Made by a program: the position numbers and the translations under genes. Positions 42,412 to 51,710 of a stretch of DNA of 64,000 bases are shown here, piece after piece (the stretch's first letter is position 1; the number at the start of each line of letters is the position of its first letter). The DNA comes from Streptomyces sp. 35G-GA-8 (GTDB lineage Bacteria > Actinomycetota > Actinomycetes > Streptomycetales > Streptomycetaceae). Below the pieces are notes generated by a model. That model saw nothing but the letters and a program-made list of their open reading frames with translations. It did not search any database and had not been told where the DNA came from. The stretch spans positions 62,001 to 126,000 of the forward strand of contig NZ_JAMHJQ010000010.1 of the NCBI RefSeq assembly GCF_023534745.1. The letters are read 5' to 3'.

Positions 42412-44616
42412 TCAGCGGATCGCCATGCCGAACGCCTTGCCTGTCAGCGGCAGACCGTTCAGGCCGGGCTGGTGGGTGATGACCGTCCCGCCCGTGCCGC
42501 CCATGGCGTTCGACCACGGAATGCCGTGGATGGCGCCCCGGTCGGCGGGACCGTGCGGCATACCGATCCACAGGTGTGTACCCGTGCCGTTCAGGTAGTT
42601 GCCCATGAGTTGTGACGCGCCCGGAGTGCCGGGCACACCACGGTCGTTACCCGCCTCGATCCAGTGGTCGGAGTCGCCCGGGGCTCCCAGAAGTGAGAAG
42701 GTCTGCACGAAGCCCGCGTCGGTTGCCGTGCCGATGTCCTTTCCGGGTACGCCGACCGCCAGCAGCATGGTCGAGGCGGTGCCGACCGCGTTCGGCGCGG
42801 TGTTGACGGCGACCACCCGCGTGCCGAATCCGTCACCGGAGGCGGAGGCGCCGTTCACGCCCTCGATTCCCTGATGGATGGTGGCCAGTTCACTGACCGC
42901 GCCGGCCCCGGTCACCCGGACGGTGGTCACCTGCCCCGCCTGCGGGAAGGAGTTGGTGCCGACCCAGAGCGTCTCACCGGGCGTGCCGATGGCGAGGACA
43001 GAGTCGGTCGCGGCGGTGGCGCCGGAGGGACGGTACGCGACCATCGAGAGCGACGAGGCGAACCGGTCGCCGGGCTCGCTCGCGTCGCTGATGCCGGTCG
43101 AGTCCTGGTTGACGCTCGCCACCGGGGCGGGGACGCCGTCCGCGTTCACCTCGTGTTTGAGGATCGCCACCATGCCCGCGTCGGCGCTGGTGCCGACCGT
43201 CTCGCCCGGGGAGCCGACCGCGATGTGGTTCGGGGAGCCCGCGACGGAGGCGCCGAACTCGTCGCCTTCGCTGATGACGCCCACGATGCCCGGGGAGTCC
43301 TGATGGAACGAGACGCTGGTGGAACCCCGCAGGTAGTAGGCCAGGCCCGCGTCGTGGTAACCCTTCAGGTTCTTGCCGGGCGCCCCGATCAGGAGGTACG
43401 GCTCACCGGCGGCGGTCCGGCCGGCGGCCAGCGCGGCGCCCATCCGGTCGCCCGCCTCGGACGCCCGCTCCTTGAGCGCGCCCGTGCCGGTGCCCTGCTG
43501 GAGGTTGAGCGCGGCCTTGCCCTTGCCCAGTCCGGCCGGGGAGCCGTAGAGGACGGTCACCCAGCCGGCGTCCGCCGTCGTCTCGACGTCCTCCAGGGGG
43601 ATGCCCACCGCCAAGTCGGTGCAGCCGTCCTCGTCGTAGTCGACCACGGCCAACTCGCCGCCGAACTCGTCGTCCGCCTCGGCTTCGCCGGGCACGTAGG
43701 ACAGGTCCTGGTGGATCGTCTCGCTGCCCTTGCCCGCGCCGTAGACGACCTTGAGCAGGCCGGCTTGCGACAGGCCGTTCACGGACGCCTTCGGGTCACC
43801 GACCGCGATGTCCTCGGCGCCGTCGCAGTTGAAGTCGGTGATGCGGGCCGCACTGGTCTTGGAGGCCACCCAGGCACCCAGGTCGTCGACGCGGGCGGCG
43901 ATGCCGCCGGTACTGGTCACGGCCTCGTCGATGCCGTAGCAACCACCCTGGTACGACTGGCTGCTGAGGGCGGCCAGCTGGTGCGCGCCGCCCGAGACGC
44001 GGACCATCGGGCCACCGCTGTCGCCCATGCACGCGGCCACGCCGTCCTTGCCGGTGACCGTTGCGGTGGTGGCATCGGCGGCGTCCACCGAGAACCCGCC
44101 GGTGTGCAGGTTCAGCGGCGCCCACTCGGTCGCGCTGCGGCCATACCCGGCGAACCTCAGTTCCTCGCCCGCGGTGGGCGCGGCGGTGGCCAGGGTGATG
44201 GGGGTGACGTTGGTGACCGGACGGCTCAGCCGGGCCAGGACCACGTCGCGGTCGGTGCGGGGCTGGAGCTCGACGACCTCGCGCACCGCCCCCGCGGTGG
44301 TGCTCGTCAGATCGGAGCGGCCGATGGTCGCGATGGTCTTCAGCTGCGGCTTGCCCGCGGGCACCGCGAGGCTGGTGGCCGGGTCGGCGGCGAAGCAGCC
44401 GGCCGCGGTGAGCAGCCATTCGGCGTCGACCAGGACGCCGGAACAGCCGCGGTCGTGGTCGCCGACGATCAACTGGGCGGCGTAGGCATGAGTGGTGTCG
44501 CCGGACGGGGAGGCGGGTCCCGTCACGGCGGCGGAGGGCGTCGCGGACACCGCGAGCGCCCCGGCCGCCAAGACCGCGCCGAGCGCGCCGAGGCGAGGGC
44601 GTCTGATGGAGTGCAT
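42412..44616 (-). CDS. Secreted S1-like domain fused to seven-bladed FG-GAP propeller
   Basis: 734 residues from ATG 44616; an upstream extension to 44712 is unlikely. Signal peptide 1-30. S1-like domain ~31-255: the His site reads 'WLLTAAGCFA' (Gly73), Asp124 is kept, and Ser200 is kept in 'CMGDSGGPM', so the triad lacks its base. Residues ~258-734 carry seven integrin-like FG-GAP blades ('DFNCDGAEDIAVGDP', 'DYDEDGCTDLAVGIP', 'LLIGAPGK', 'IAVGSPGE', 'VLAIGTPGE', 'LLAVGVPGK', 'LWIGMP'), the first two with calcium-type loops. Extracellular adhesion or binding role inferred. Lies 34 bp after a small secreted protein gene. Confidence 0.88.
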   Translation of the reverse strand: MHSIRRPRLGALGAVLAAGALAVSATPSAAVTGPASPSGDTTHAYAAQLIVGDHDRGCSGVLVDAEWLLTAAGCFAADPATSLAVPAGKPQLKTIATIGRSDLTSTTAGAVREVVELQPRTDRDVVLARLSRPVTNVTPITLATAAPTAGEELRFAGYGRSATEWAPLNLHTGGFSVDAADATTATVTGKDGVAACMGDSGGPMVRVSGGAHQLAALSSQSYQGGCYGIDEAVTSTGGIAARVDDLGAWVASKTSAARITDFNCDGAEDIAVGDPKASVNGLSQAGLLKVVYGAGKGSETIHQDLSYVPGEAEADDEFGGELAVVDYDEDGCTDLAVGIPLEDVETTADAGWVTVLYGSPAGLGKGKAALNLQQGTGTGALKERASEAGDRMGAALAAGRTAAGEPYLLIGAPGKNLKGYHDAGLAYYLRGSTSVSFHQDSPGIVGVISEGDEFGASVAGSPNHIAVGSPGETVGTSADAGMVAILKHEVNADGVPAPVASVNQDSTGISDASEPGDRFASSLSMVAYRPSGATAATDSVLAIGTPGETLWVGTNSFPQAGQVTTVRVTGAGAVSELATIHQGIEGVNGASASGDGFGTRVVAVNTAPNAVGTASTMLLAVGVPGKDIGTATDAGFVQTFSLLGAPGDSDHWIEAGNDRGVPGTPGASQLMGNYLNGTGTHLWIGMPHGPADRGAIHGIPWSNAMGGTGGTVITHQPGLNGLPLTGKAFGMAIR

Positions 44617-44650
44617 GAAGGTCGTGTCCTCTGTTCCTGCTGTCCGACGG

Positions 44651-45208
44651 CTACTTGGCGGAGCGGATCTCCACGAGCATGTGCTCACGGCCCTGCTCGT
44701 CATCGCTCTCACCGACCGCGGTCCAGGTGTTCTTGTCCAGGTCGAAGGACCTCTTCTCGGTACCCGCGGTCATGTCGACCTCGGTGGTGTAGTCGTTGCC
44801 CTTCATCGAGTAGACCGCGGGGATCTCCAGAGTCAGCCAGCCGGAGTTGCCCACGACCTTGAAGCACACCTTGCCGGAGTGCCGCCGTGCCAGGACCTCG
44901 ATGAAGCCCGTGCCGCTGGTGCAGTCCACCAGTGTGATGTGCCCGTCGCCGCGCTTGAGCACGATGTTCTGCTCGGCCAGGATCTTGTCCGCGTTGGGGT
45001 AATTGAAGTCCTCGACCGCGTAGCCGGGCGCGCCGTCGGCGACCGTCGACGTGGCACCGGTCGGGGCGGGAGCGACGCCGGTGAGCGCGCCCGACAGGGC
45101 CGCCCACGCCAGGGCGCCGCCCGCCGTCGCGGCGGCGAGGGTGCGCACGAGAAATCTCTTCTTCTGCTTGTTGTCCGTGAATTCCGAAGATTCGGTACGG
45201 GCCTTCAT
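44651..45208 (-). CDS. Small secreted protein of unknown function
   Basis: 185 residues from ATG 45208. A positively charged start and hydrophobic helix ('KKRFLVRTLAAATAGGALAWAALSGALTGVA') indicate a Sec signal peptide or membrane anchor after a 20-residue leader. The exported part ('FNYPNADKILAEQNIVLKRGDGHITLVDC', 'ARRHSGKVCFKVVGNSGWLTLEIPAVYSMKGNDYTTEVDMT') is a beta-rich domain with one Cys pair, seen in streptomycete exported proteins. It is cotranscribed with the S1/FG-GAP gene. Confidence 0.7.
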   Translation of the reverse strand: MKARTESSEFTDNKQKKRFLVRTLAAATAGGALAWAALSGALTGVAPAPTGATSTVADGAPGYAVEDFNYPNADKILAEQNIVLKRGDGHITLVDCTSGTGFIEVLARRHSGKVCFKVVGNSGWLTLEIPAVYSMKGNDYTTEVDMTAGTEKRSFDLDKNTWTAVGESDDEQGREHMLVEIRSAK

Positions 45209-45763
45209 CGCGCTCCAATATTCGTCGGTTCCGTCCCCCCGGGCGGAACACCTCATAAAGGTGGGGACGGCGCTCCGATGACACGTCAGGCCAGCGGAGA
45301 CTCACGGCGACGAAACGCGACGAGGGTCTCCATTTCGCCGTGACGCGCAAAGGAGAGGCGGCTTCCACGTCCTTTACGGGAGCCGCTCACTTCTCCATGC
45401 AATCCGCTCACTCGACGACCTGTCCACATCTTCAACCAGCTGAAACCGGACGCAAGTTGTATGCAGGCAGTGACTCCCGTCACCCTCCCGGAAGGTTGCG
45501 TTGCCATATATGGAGAATTTGTGTTGATCAATTGAACAGTTCACGTGGCGCGAATATTTCCACCCGATGGGGATTCGGGAGGGATTCGAGGGAAAGCTGA
45601 GCGTTTCCTCGGCAGGCGACCAAAGAGGACTCCGGGTGTCCGATTAACCTTCCTTTGTCCAGCGACAATTGACGGTCCCCAAGAAATATGAATGGCTAGG
45701 CGGTCGGGTCACGACTGATATCCGTCGAATGCCACACGGCACTTACCTGGAGGAAGACTTCCT
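45209..45763. promoter_or_regulatory. AT-richer divergent promoter region
   Basis: 555 bp between two divergent secreted-protein genes, locally much richer in A/T than the surroundings. It holds small palindromes: CCATATATGG (45504-45513), TTGATCAA (45524-45531) and TGAACAGTTCA (45533-45543). No gene recognised. Likely carries regulated promoters for both sides. Confidence 0.5.
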
Positions 45764-48700
45764 ATGGAGACAGTGTTCTGGAGCCGGCGACGCCTGCTCG
45801 GCACCCTCGCCGCCGTCACGGCCGCCGCCGCCACGCCCTTGACTCTGGCCCCGCTGGCCCGCGCCACGACAGCGGCGGCGGATGAACCGCCGAATCCGTT
45901 CGAGCTGCCGGGCACCGAGCGGGCGAAGGTCGTCAAGGCGTGGCTGACGGGCGGCAAGGCGACCAAGGCCGCCGCGGAATACGCGCTGTACGGCACGGAC
46001 ACGGACATCCAGACGTTCCTCGCCACAACGCTCCCGACCGTGACGGCGGAGGACAATCGCGTCGCGGTCGCCACCTATCTCGCCAGATCCGGTGTGGGGG
46101 TGCGGCGTGAGGCGTCCGCGGCTCTGGACGGCGGGGACAGCACGGTGGCCGCCTTCCTCGGCGGCGGCTTCAGATCCGCCCTGCTGGAAGACCTGCAAGT
46201 GGCCACTTCCACGGTCTCGGCCACCGGCGGCAAGGGGGTCAAGCGTGAGGCGTCCGCGGCCCTGGACGCCGGCACCGAACAGGCCCTCGCGGACTTCCTG
46301 TCCACGGGCCGGTTCGACGCCCGCGAGGAGGACCAGCGGGTGGAGACCGCCACCATGCTGATGTCCGCCGGCCCGGAGGTGCAGAAGTACGCGGACCGCG
46401 CGCTCAGCGGCGGTCGCCAAGAGGTGGAGTGGTTCCTCAACACCGGGCAGCACATCGCGCGCGCCCGCGACCAAGAGGCCGCGACGATCGAGGAACTGGT
46501 CGCCGTCGTGGAGCACGAGGGCAAGCGCGCACAAGAAGAGACCGACCTCGCCGTCGAGGCCTCCGAGCGGGCCAAAACCGCTGCGGAGAAGGCGAAGGAG
46601 GCGGCCGAGAAGGCCGCGGCCGAGGCCGAGGCGGCCAAGGACGACGTGGCGAAGTCCGGTGCGGCGGCCCGCAAGGCCGCGAGCGCCGCTCAGGGAGCCG
46701 CGAAGGCCGCCCGCAACGCCATCAGCGCCTCCCAGTCCGCGGTCGCGGCCTCGCGCCGCGCCTCGTTCGCCGCGACCGCCGCCTCGCAGGCCGCCGCCAC
46801 CGCGGGCAACGCCGCGTCTCTGGCCTACAACGCGGCGATCGCCGCCTCCAAGGACGCTTCCAAGGCCAACGCGGCGAAGAACGCCGCCGTCGCGGCGCGC
46901 AACGGCGCCGCGCGTGCCCGTACGGCGGCCAAGGCCGCCGACTACGCGGCCACCGCGGCCTCCCAGGCGGCCGGTGCCGGATCCGCCGCCGCGTCCGCCG
47001 CCCGCAACGCGGCCGCCGCCGCCAACGCCTCGGCGCAGGCGGCCACCGCGGCGGGCGTCGCCCAGTCCGAGGCCGCGGAGGCCAAGCGCCAGGCCGCGAT
47101 CGCGAACAGCGCCGCGAACCGCGCCACCAACGCCGCCTCCACCGCACAGGCACTCGCCAACCAGGCCGCGTCCGCCGCGCGCACCGCACGCGATGCCGCC
47201 AACTCCGCGGCGGCGCACGCCGACAAGGCAGCCGACGCGGCCGAGGAAGCGGTCAAGTACGCGGGGCAGGCCATCGACTATGCCAACAAGTCCACCGCAC
47301 ATGCGGCCGAGGCGATCAAGGCCGCCAACACCGCCACCAAGGCCGTCGAGGATGCCAGGGCAGTGGAACAGGCGGCCCGCGACGCGGAGTCGGCGCGTCT
47401 GGAGGAGGACAAGCAGGACGGCTTGGCGGAGGCCAAGCTGCTCGCACAGCTGGAAGAGGAGGAGCGGGCCGCACTGGCGAACCTGCGCACGCAGGAGCAG
47501 CAGACCGCAGGGACCCTCAAGGACCAGATCGCGAGCGCCGAGAAGGCGCTGGCGGACGGAAATCTCGCGCTGGCCGCCACGCTGGGCCGCAAAGCGGGCC
47601 TGGGCATGGCGGCCTCGAAGGGCTCCTGGTCGCGGGAGGCCGCCCAGTTCGCGCTGGCCGGTGCGGATGCGGATGTCCACGCCTGGATCGACACCGACCG
47701 GGCCCTCGCCGAGGACCAGGACGACCGGGAGACGGCCCTTCACCTCGCGGAGGTCGCGTCCGCCAATGTCGGAACGGCCGTGCACGCGGCGCTGACGAGC
47801 GAGGCCACCGGCGCCGTCAAGGCATTCCTGACCGACGGGCTGATCGAGGCCGTGGCCGAGGACAACCGCGTCAGCATCGCCGCCATCCTCTCCACCGGTC
47901 CCGGCTCGGCCGTCAGGACCGCGGCCAACGCCGCGCTCGACGCGAACACCCCGCAGGCGCTGAGGAGCTTCTTCGACCACACCTACCCCGAGGCGGTACG
48001 GGACGACGACGGGGTCGCCACCGCCGCGCTGCTCAACTCCGTGGGCATCTACACCAAGGCGTACGCGGAAGTCGCCTTGGAGGGCCCGACGTGGATGCGC
48101 CGGAACTTCATCAACCTCGTGCAGTACAAGGCGGCTCAGCTCGACCACGACTCGGCCTCGCACATCGCCGCGATCCGCGGTGCGATCGCCGCTGCCGCGA
48201 AGATCGCCTACAAGGCGCAGGAGAACGCGCAACTCGCGTCGAAGGCCGCCGCGGAGGCGCGCAACGCGGCGGACCAGGCCAAGGAATGGGCGGACAAGGC
48301 GCTCGCCTCGGCGAAGCAGGCCGACACGTACGCCACGCAGGCCAGGCAGAACGCCGACGACGCGGACAAGTCCGCCCAGGCCGCCCAGGCGTCCGCGGAC
48401 CGGGCGAAGTCCGCGGCGAATACGGCCCGTAAGGCGAGCCGTGCGGCCAACTACTCGGCGAACCGGGCCATCGACTCGGCCCGCAGCGCCCTGCGCTCCT
48501 CCTACAGCGCCCAGGCCTCGGCGAACAGCGCGCGCCAGTCGGCGATCGCCGCGGGCCAGGACGCGAGGACGGCCGCGGCGGCGGCCACCGACGCCCGCCG
48601 CATCGTCTCGGAGAAGCGCAAGGCGGAGGCGGCGGAGGCCGCACGCCAGGCCGCCGAGGCGGCGCGGCGGGCAAAGGAGGAGGGAAGGAACCCGGCCGAC

Positions 48701-49141
48701 AGCCCGACGCACGACAAGACCAACTCGGGTGGCAGCGAGGGCGACAAGGACGAGTGGTGGAACGACGCGCAGTTCTACGCCGACGCGTTCAACTGGATCA
48801 GCATCGGCTCCGGATTCCTCGCCGCGGGACTTGCCTTCGCCGCCCCGTGGACCGGCCCGTTCGCACCGTTCGTCGCCGGAGCGGCGGGGATCCTCGGCTG
48901 GGTCTCCGTGGGGTCGGCCGCACTCAGCACGCTGTTCACGGGCATTGAGTACGGCTTCGGCAGCTCCGAGTTCGCGGGCTCCCTCGTCGGAACCAGCCTG
49001 GGGCTGCTCACGTTCGGCCAGTCCAAGTGGATCGGGGCCACACTGGACGGCGTGGTGTCGCCCATCGCCAAGCGGGCCACGCAGCTCGGCAGCGACATCA
49101 TCTCGCCCATCACCGGTACGCTGACGTCCCTGTTCGGATGA
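45764..49141 (+). CDS. Tat-exported ALF-repeat/coiled-coil giant protein, possible toxin
   Basis: 1125 residues, ATG 45764 with GGAGGAAG upstream. Twin-arginine signal 'SRRRLLG' then a hydrophobic stretch to ~residue 38. Residues ~48-235 and ~590-790 are ALF-type repeats (~45 residues each, 'AAEYALYGTDTDIQTFLATTLPTVTAEDNRVAVATYL', 'EASAALDAGTEQALADFLSTG'). Residues ~245-575 and ~800-965 are Ala-rich coiled coils. From ~996 a 130-residue domain has Gly/Ala-rich membrane-like helices ('GSGFLAAGLAFAAPWTGPFAPFVAGAAGILGW'). Architecture as in polymorphic toxins: repeat stalk plus variable C-terminal effector. A small membrane protein follows. Confidence 0.85.
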   Translation: METVFWSRRRLLGTLAAVTAAAATPLTLAPLARATTAAADEPPNPFELPGTERAKVVKAWLTGGKATKAAAEYALYGTDTDIQTFLATTLPTVTAEDNRVAVATYLARSGVGVRREASAALDGGDSTVAAFLGGGFRSALLEDLQVATSTVSATGGKGVKREASAALDAGTEQALADFLSTGRFDAREEDQRVETATMLMSAGPEVQKYADRALSGGRQEVEWFLNTGQHIARARDQEAATIEELVAVVEHEGKRAQEETDLAVEASERAKTAAEKAKEAAEKAAAEAEAAKDDVAKSGAAARKAASAAQGAAKAARNAISASQSAVAASRRASFAATAASQAAATAGNAASLAYNAAIAASKDASKANAAKNAAVAARNGAARARTAAKAADYAATAASQAAGAGSAAASAARNAAAAANASAQAATAAGVAQSEAAEAKRQAAIANSAANRATNAASTAQALANQAASAARTARDAANSAAAHADKAADAAEEAVKYAGQAIDYANKSTAHAAEAIKAANTATKAVEDARAVEQAARDAESARLEEDKQDGLAEAKLLAQLEEEERAALANLRTQEQQTAGTLKDQIASAEKALADGNLALAATLGRKAGLGMAASKGSWSREAAQFALAGADADVHAWIDTDRALAEDQDDRETALHLAEVASANVGTAVHAALTSEATGAVKAFLTDGLIEAVAEDNRVSIAAILSTGPGSAVRTAANAALDANTPQALRSFFDHTYPEAVRDDDGVATAALLNSVGIYTKAYAEVALEGPTWMRRNFINLVQYKAAQLDHDSASHIAAIRGAIAAAAKIAYKAQENAQLASKAAAEARNAADQAKEWADKALASAKQADTYATQARQNADDADKSAQAAQASADRAKSAANTARKASRAANYSANRAIDSARSALRSSYSAQASANSARQSAIAAGQDARTAAAAATDARRIVSEKRKAEAAEAARQAAEAARRAKEEGRNPADSPTHDKTNSGGSEGDKDEWWNDAQFYADAFNWISIGSGFLAAGLAFAAPWTGPFAPFVAGAAGILGWVSVGSAALSTLFTGIEYGFGSSEFAGSLVGTSLGLLTFGQSKWIGATLDGVVSPIAKRATQLGSDIISPITGTLTSLFG

Positions 49142-49147
49142 TCACCA

Positions 49148-49219
49148 ATGACCGCTGATCACCCAATGTCCGCTGATCGCCCCATGACCGCTGATCACCT
49201 GATGACCGCCGACCGTTGA
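49148..49219 (+). repeat. Four 18-bp tandem repeats that form a small ORF
   Basis: Units start at 49148, 49166, 49184 and 49202, each ATG(A/T)CCGC(T/C)GA and so on. In frame they read MTADHP-MSADRP-MTADHL-MTADR-stop. The array begins 7 bp after the stop of the ALF gene. The last bases of that gene resemble a partial unit. Either an expressed hexapeptide-repeat microprotein or a slippage-prone spacer. Confidence 0.75.
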
Positions 49220-49279
49220 TCCAGCCGGCGGGGGGCCGGCACATCAGGCCGGTCCCCCGCCCCGGCGCAGAAGGGCCCC

Positions 49280-49663
49280 ATGCTCACGTCCCTGCCGATC
49301 GGATGGCTGTGGCTGCTGGCCGCGGCGTCCACTGCCCTGTCCAGCTGCCTCCTGGGCAGCTGGATTCCGCTCCGGAAGTTCCGTATCGCCTATCCGGTGA
49401 TCATGGTCATCTGCGGTGGGGTCCTGGTCGTCGTCTGCCGGTTGAAGGGCATCGACCTGACCGGGGCGCTCGTCATGTACTCGTGCGCCCACATCGGCCT
49501 GACACTTGGCCTGCTCCCCCAGCGGAAGCTGTTCAAAGAGGTGCTTGAGCGCTGGCGCAGAGGTGAGGCCACGGACACCATCAAGGTCCCGCGCCGGCAC
49601 CAGGTCTTTCTCGCCGTCTGCGTGATCGCCGTCTTGCTCGCCGGCTTCGCGCTGACCCGCTGA
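49280..49663 (+). CDS. Small multi-pass membrane protein, candidate immunity protein
   Basis: 127 residues, ATG 49280. Four hydrophobic helices at about 7-24, 38-55, 63-80 and 107-124 ('IGWLWLLAAASTALSSCLLG', 'IAYPVIMVICGGVLVVVC', 'GALVMYSCAHIGLTLGLL', 'VFLAVCVIAVLLAGFAL'), with a basic loop 'RKLFKEVLERWRRGEATDTIKVPRRH' between helices 3 and 4. Not assigned to a family. It follows the ALF-repeat gene by 138 bp on the same strand, the place and size of immunity proteins against membrane-acting toxins. Confidence 0.7.
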   Translation: MLTSLPIGWLWLLAAASTALSSCLLGSWIPLRKFRIAYPVIMVICGGVLVVVCRLKGIDLTGALVMYSCAHIGLTLGLLPQRKLFKEVLERWRRGEATDTIKVPRRHQVFLAVCVIAVLLAGFALTR

Positions 49664-49700
49664 CCCGCTAACCCGCTGAGTCGCGTTCGGGCCCTTGGCG

Positions 49701-51710
49701 TCAGTCGGCGGGCATCGATGGCGTGTTGGCCACCGTGAAGGAGTACGACACTGCGAATGGGCCATGTCCATATGTCACGGTGACGGAATCGCGAGGTCTG
49801 GCACCCGATGCGGCGAGGTCGAGGGTGGCGCTGAACGTCTTCGCGTTCTTCGCTGTCTGTGTGACGGTCAGCCGCTGGGTGGTGCGGTCGCCCACGCGCA
49901 CATCGACTGTGCCTTGGCCGAGGGCGTCCGCGTCGAGATTCAGAGGCGCTTCCAGGTCGACGCGCACCTTGGCATCCGCCCGCACCACACGCGCCGGGAC
50001 ATCACCCTGGGTGCCGGCCTTGAGCTTTGTCCGGTCGGCCGCCCGCCAGGCCAGTGATTCGTTCCACGCGGTGTTGAAGGCGACCCAGCCCTCGGTGTGA
50101 CCGATGTTGCCCTGCTCGGGATGGAAAGGATAGTGCCCGTTCTTGGGGCTCCCGTCGAGCACACCGGAGACACCTTCCAGCAGTCCCGCGCCGCCGTAGT
50201 ATTCGGAGAACCATCCGTTCTCCACGCCCTCGAATCCCCCTTCCTCGCTGGGCGCGTCGTACGAGGCGTGCCGCCCGGTGGGGTTGCGGCCGAAGATGTT
50301 GTCCACCTGAGCGGTGGCGATCTCGCGGAGTCGAGCGGCCAGCGGATCGTGACCCAACAGCTTCGCGGCAGCGAGTGCGGACGCGGGGAAGCCGGCCACG
50401 TTTCCCACCTCGTTGGGGTCGTCGGCGCCGCCGCCGCTGAAGGCCGGAATGGTCCAACGGTCGTCGGAGTACCGGCGGAAGTCCCACAGATTGTCCGAGC
50501 GGTCGACGGCGAGGCGAGCCCAGTCCCTGACGAACTGCCTGATGCCAGGGGGAGCCTTGTCCGGATACGTTTCGGCGAACTGCACCAGGCCGGTGACCAG
50601 CACGGATTCACTCTGCCGCTGTCCCTTGGTGACGCGTGGATCCTCAAGGTCCAGATTGTCGATCAACCAGGCAGCCTGGTTCTGGGCGGCCCGCAGATAA
50701 CGGTCGGCATCATCGCGGCCTTCGCGCTCGGCCACCTCGTGCATCATCAGGTTCGGCCACACCGAGTGCCCTGGTGCGAGCTCCCCCTTACCGGTCCCCA
50801 CCTGCGTGTACACCTGGAACAGGTCGCCGGTGTGGGGAGTGAAGGCCTGCCAGTGGTACCGATCACGATCGGCATCACCCCAGGAGGCGAAGAGATGATC
50901 GGACGCACGCCGGTACACGGATTCGGGAATGTACGTGCTGAGCTGCGGATAGGCGTAGACGAACGCGGCCAACTGCTCCTTGAACTGCGGATCGTTGGCC
51001 TTCTCCTGAAGGAGCAGCTCAACTCCCCAGTAGATGAGTCGCACCACGTCCGGGGTGCCTTCCGGCAGTGCCACCGGCAGGCCCTGGTAGTCGGCGCCCA
51101 CACGGATCCGGTCGAACGCGCTCGGGTTGGCCAAGTACATGTCGATGAGCGATTGGATCTCCCTTGAGTACTGCGCCGCGTCGCGCCAGGCCACTGCCTT
51201 CATGCAGTCGCGTGCGCCGTACTCGTCGCTGACAGGATCGACCGTCTTGCGCGTGTAGTCACCGAAGTAGCACCGGCTGCCCGCCATGAACTCGATGGCG
51301 CGCTGGTAGGACACACGGTCTGTCCAGTACGCGCCGATCCCGAAGGGAACCGATGTTCCCGTGCCGGCCGCCGCGGTGACGGTGACGGCGAAGTCCCCTG
51401 TGTCGCGCGGGTTGAACCCGGTGAAATCCCCTATATTGCCTTTGACTTTGCCCCGGTACCGGACCTTCCCGGATACGTCGGTGATGGTGAACGTCGCACC
51501 GTCCTCGGCCCGCGGCGCGGTGAACCGTTTGGACTCGCCGAGGCCGAAGCCGCTTTGGTTGAGCAGGACTGGTTGCGCGGCCAAGGGATCCCCTGCCAAG
51601 GAACTCCCTGCCGCTGCTCCGGTGGAATCGTGGCCGGTCGCCGCGGACGCCATGCCAGGAACGGCGCTCAGGACGAGCGCGCCGACAGCCAGAAACAGAC
51701 GAATCTTCAT
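49701..51710 (-). CDS. Secreted GH9-like glycoside hydrolase
   Basis: 669 residues from ATG 51710. Signal peptide (MKIRLFLAVGALVLSAVPGMASA). An N-terminal Ig-like domain of cellulases ('QPVLLNQSGFGLGESKRFTAPRAEDGATFTITD') precedes an (alpha/alpha)6-type domain. The phrase 'VDNIFGRNPTGRHASYD' corresponds to the GH9 'ILGRNPLGRSYVTG' block, and 'VAFNTAWNESLAW' to the GH9 catalytic-acid end, where 'NE' order differs. A C-terminal beta domain closes the protein. Probably a divergent polysaccharide hydrolase; substrate unknown. Confidence 0.72.
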   Translation of the reverse strand: MKIRLFLAVGALVLSAVPGMASAATGHDSTGAAAGSSLAGDPLAAQPVLLNQSGFGLGESKRFTAPRAEDGATFTITDVSGKVRYRGKVKGNIGDFTGFNPRDTGDFAVTVTAAAGTGTSVPFGIGAYWTDRVSYQRAIEFMAGSRCYFGDYTRKTVDPVSDEYGARDCMKAVAWRDAAQYSREIQSLIDMYLANPSAFDRIRVGADYQGLPVALPEGTPDVVRLIYWGVELLLQEKANDPQFKEQLAAFVYAYPQLSTYIPESVYRRASDHLFASWGDADRDRYHWQAFTPHTGDLFQVYTQVGTGKGELAPGHSVWPNLMMHEVAEREGRDDADRYLRAAQNQAAWLIDNLDLEDPRVTKGQRQSESVLVTGLVQFAETYPDKAPPGIRQFVRDWARLAVDRSDNLWDFRRYSDDRWTIPAFSGGGADDPNEVGNVAGFPASALAAAKLLGHDPLAARLREIATAQVDNIFGRNPTGRHASYDAPSEEGGFEGVENGWFSEYYGGAGLLEGVSGVLDGSPKNGHYPFHPEQGNIGHTEGWVAFNTAWNESLAWRAADRTKLKAGTQGDVPARVVRADAKVRVDLEAPLNLDADALGQGTVDVRVGDRTTQRLTVTQTAKNAKTFSATLDLAASGARPRDSVTVTYGHGPFAVSYSFTVANTPSMPAD

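Noticed and set aside
42874-44862. 662-codon plus-strand frame
   Set aside because: Antisense shadow of the S1/FG-GAP gene.
45743-48712. 989-codon open frame on the minus strand
   Set aside because: It is the complement of the Ala-rich ALF/coiled-coil gene; the Arg/Gly-rich translation has no domain and is a GC-bias shadow.
49148-49219. CRISPR-like repeats
   Set aside because: The 18-bp units are directly tandem without spacers, and no cas genes are present.
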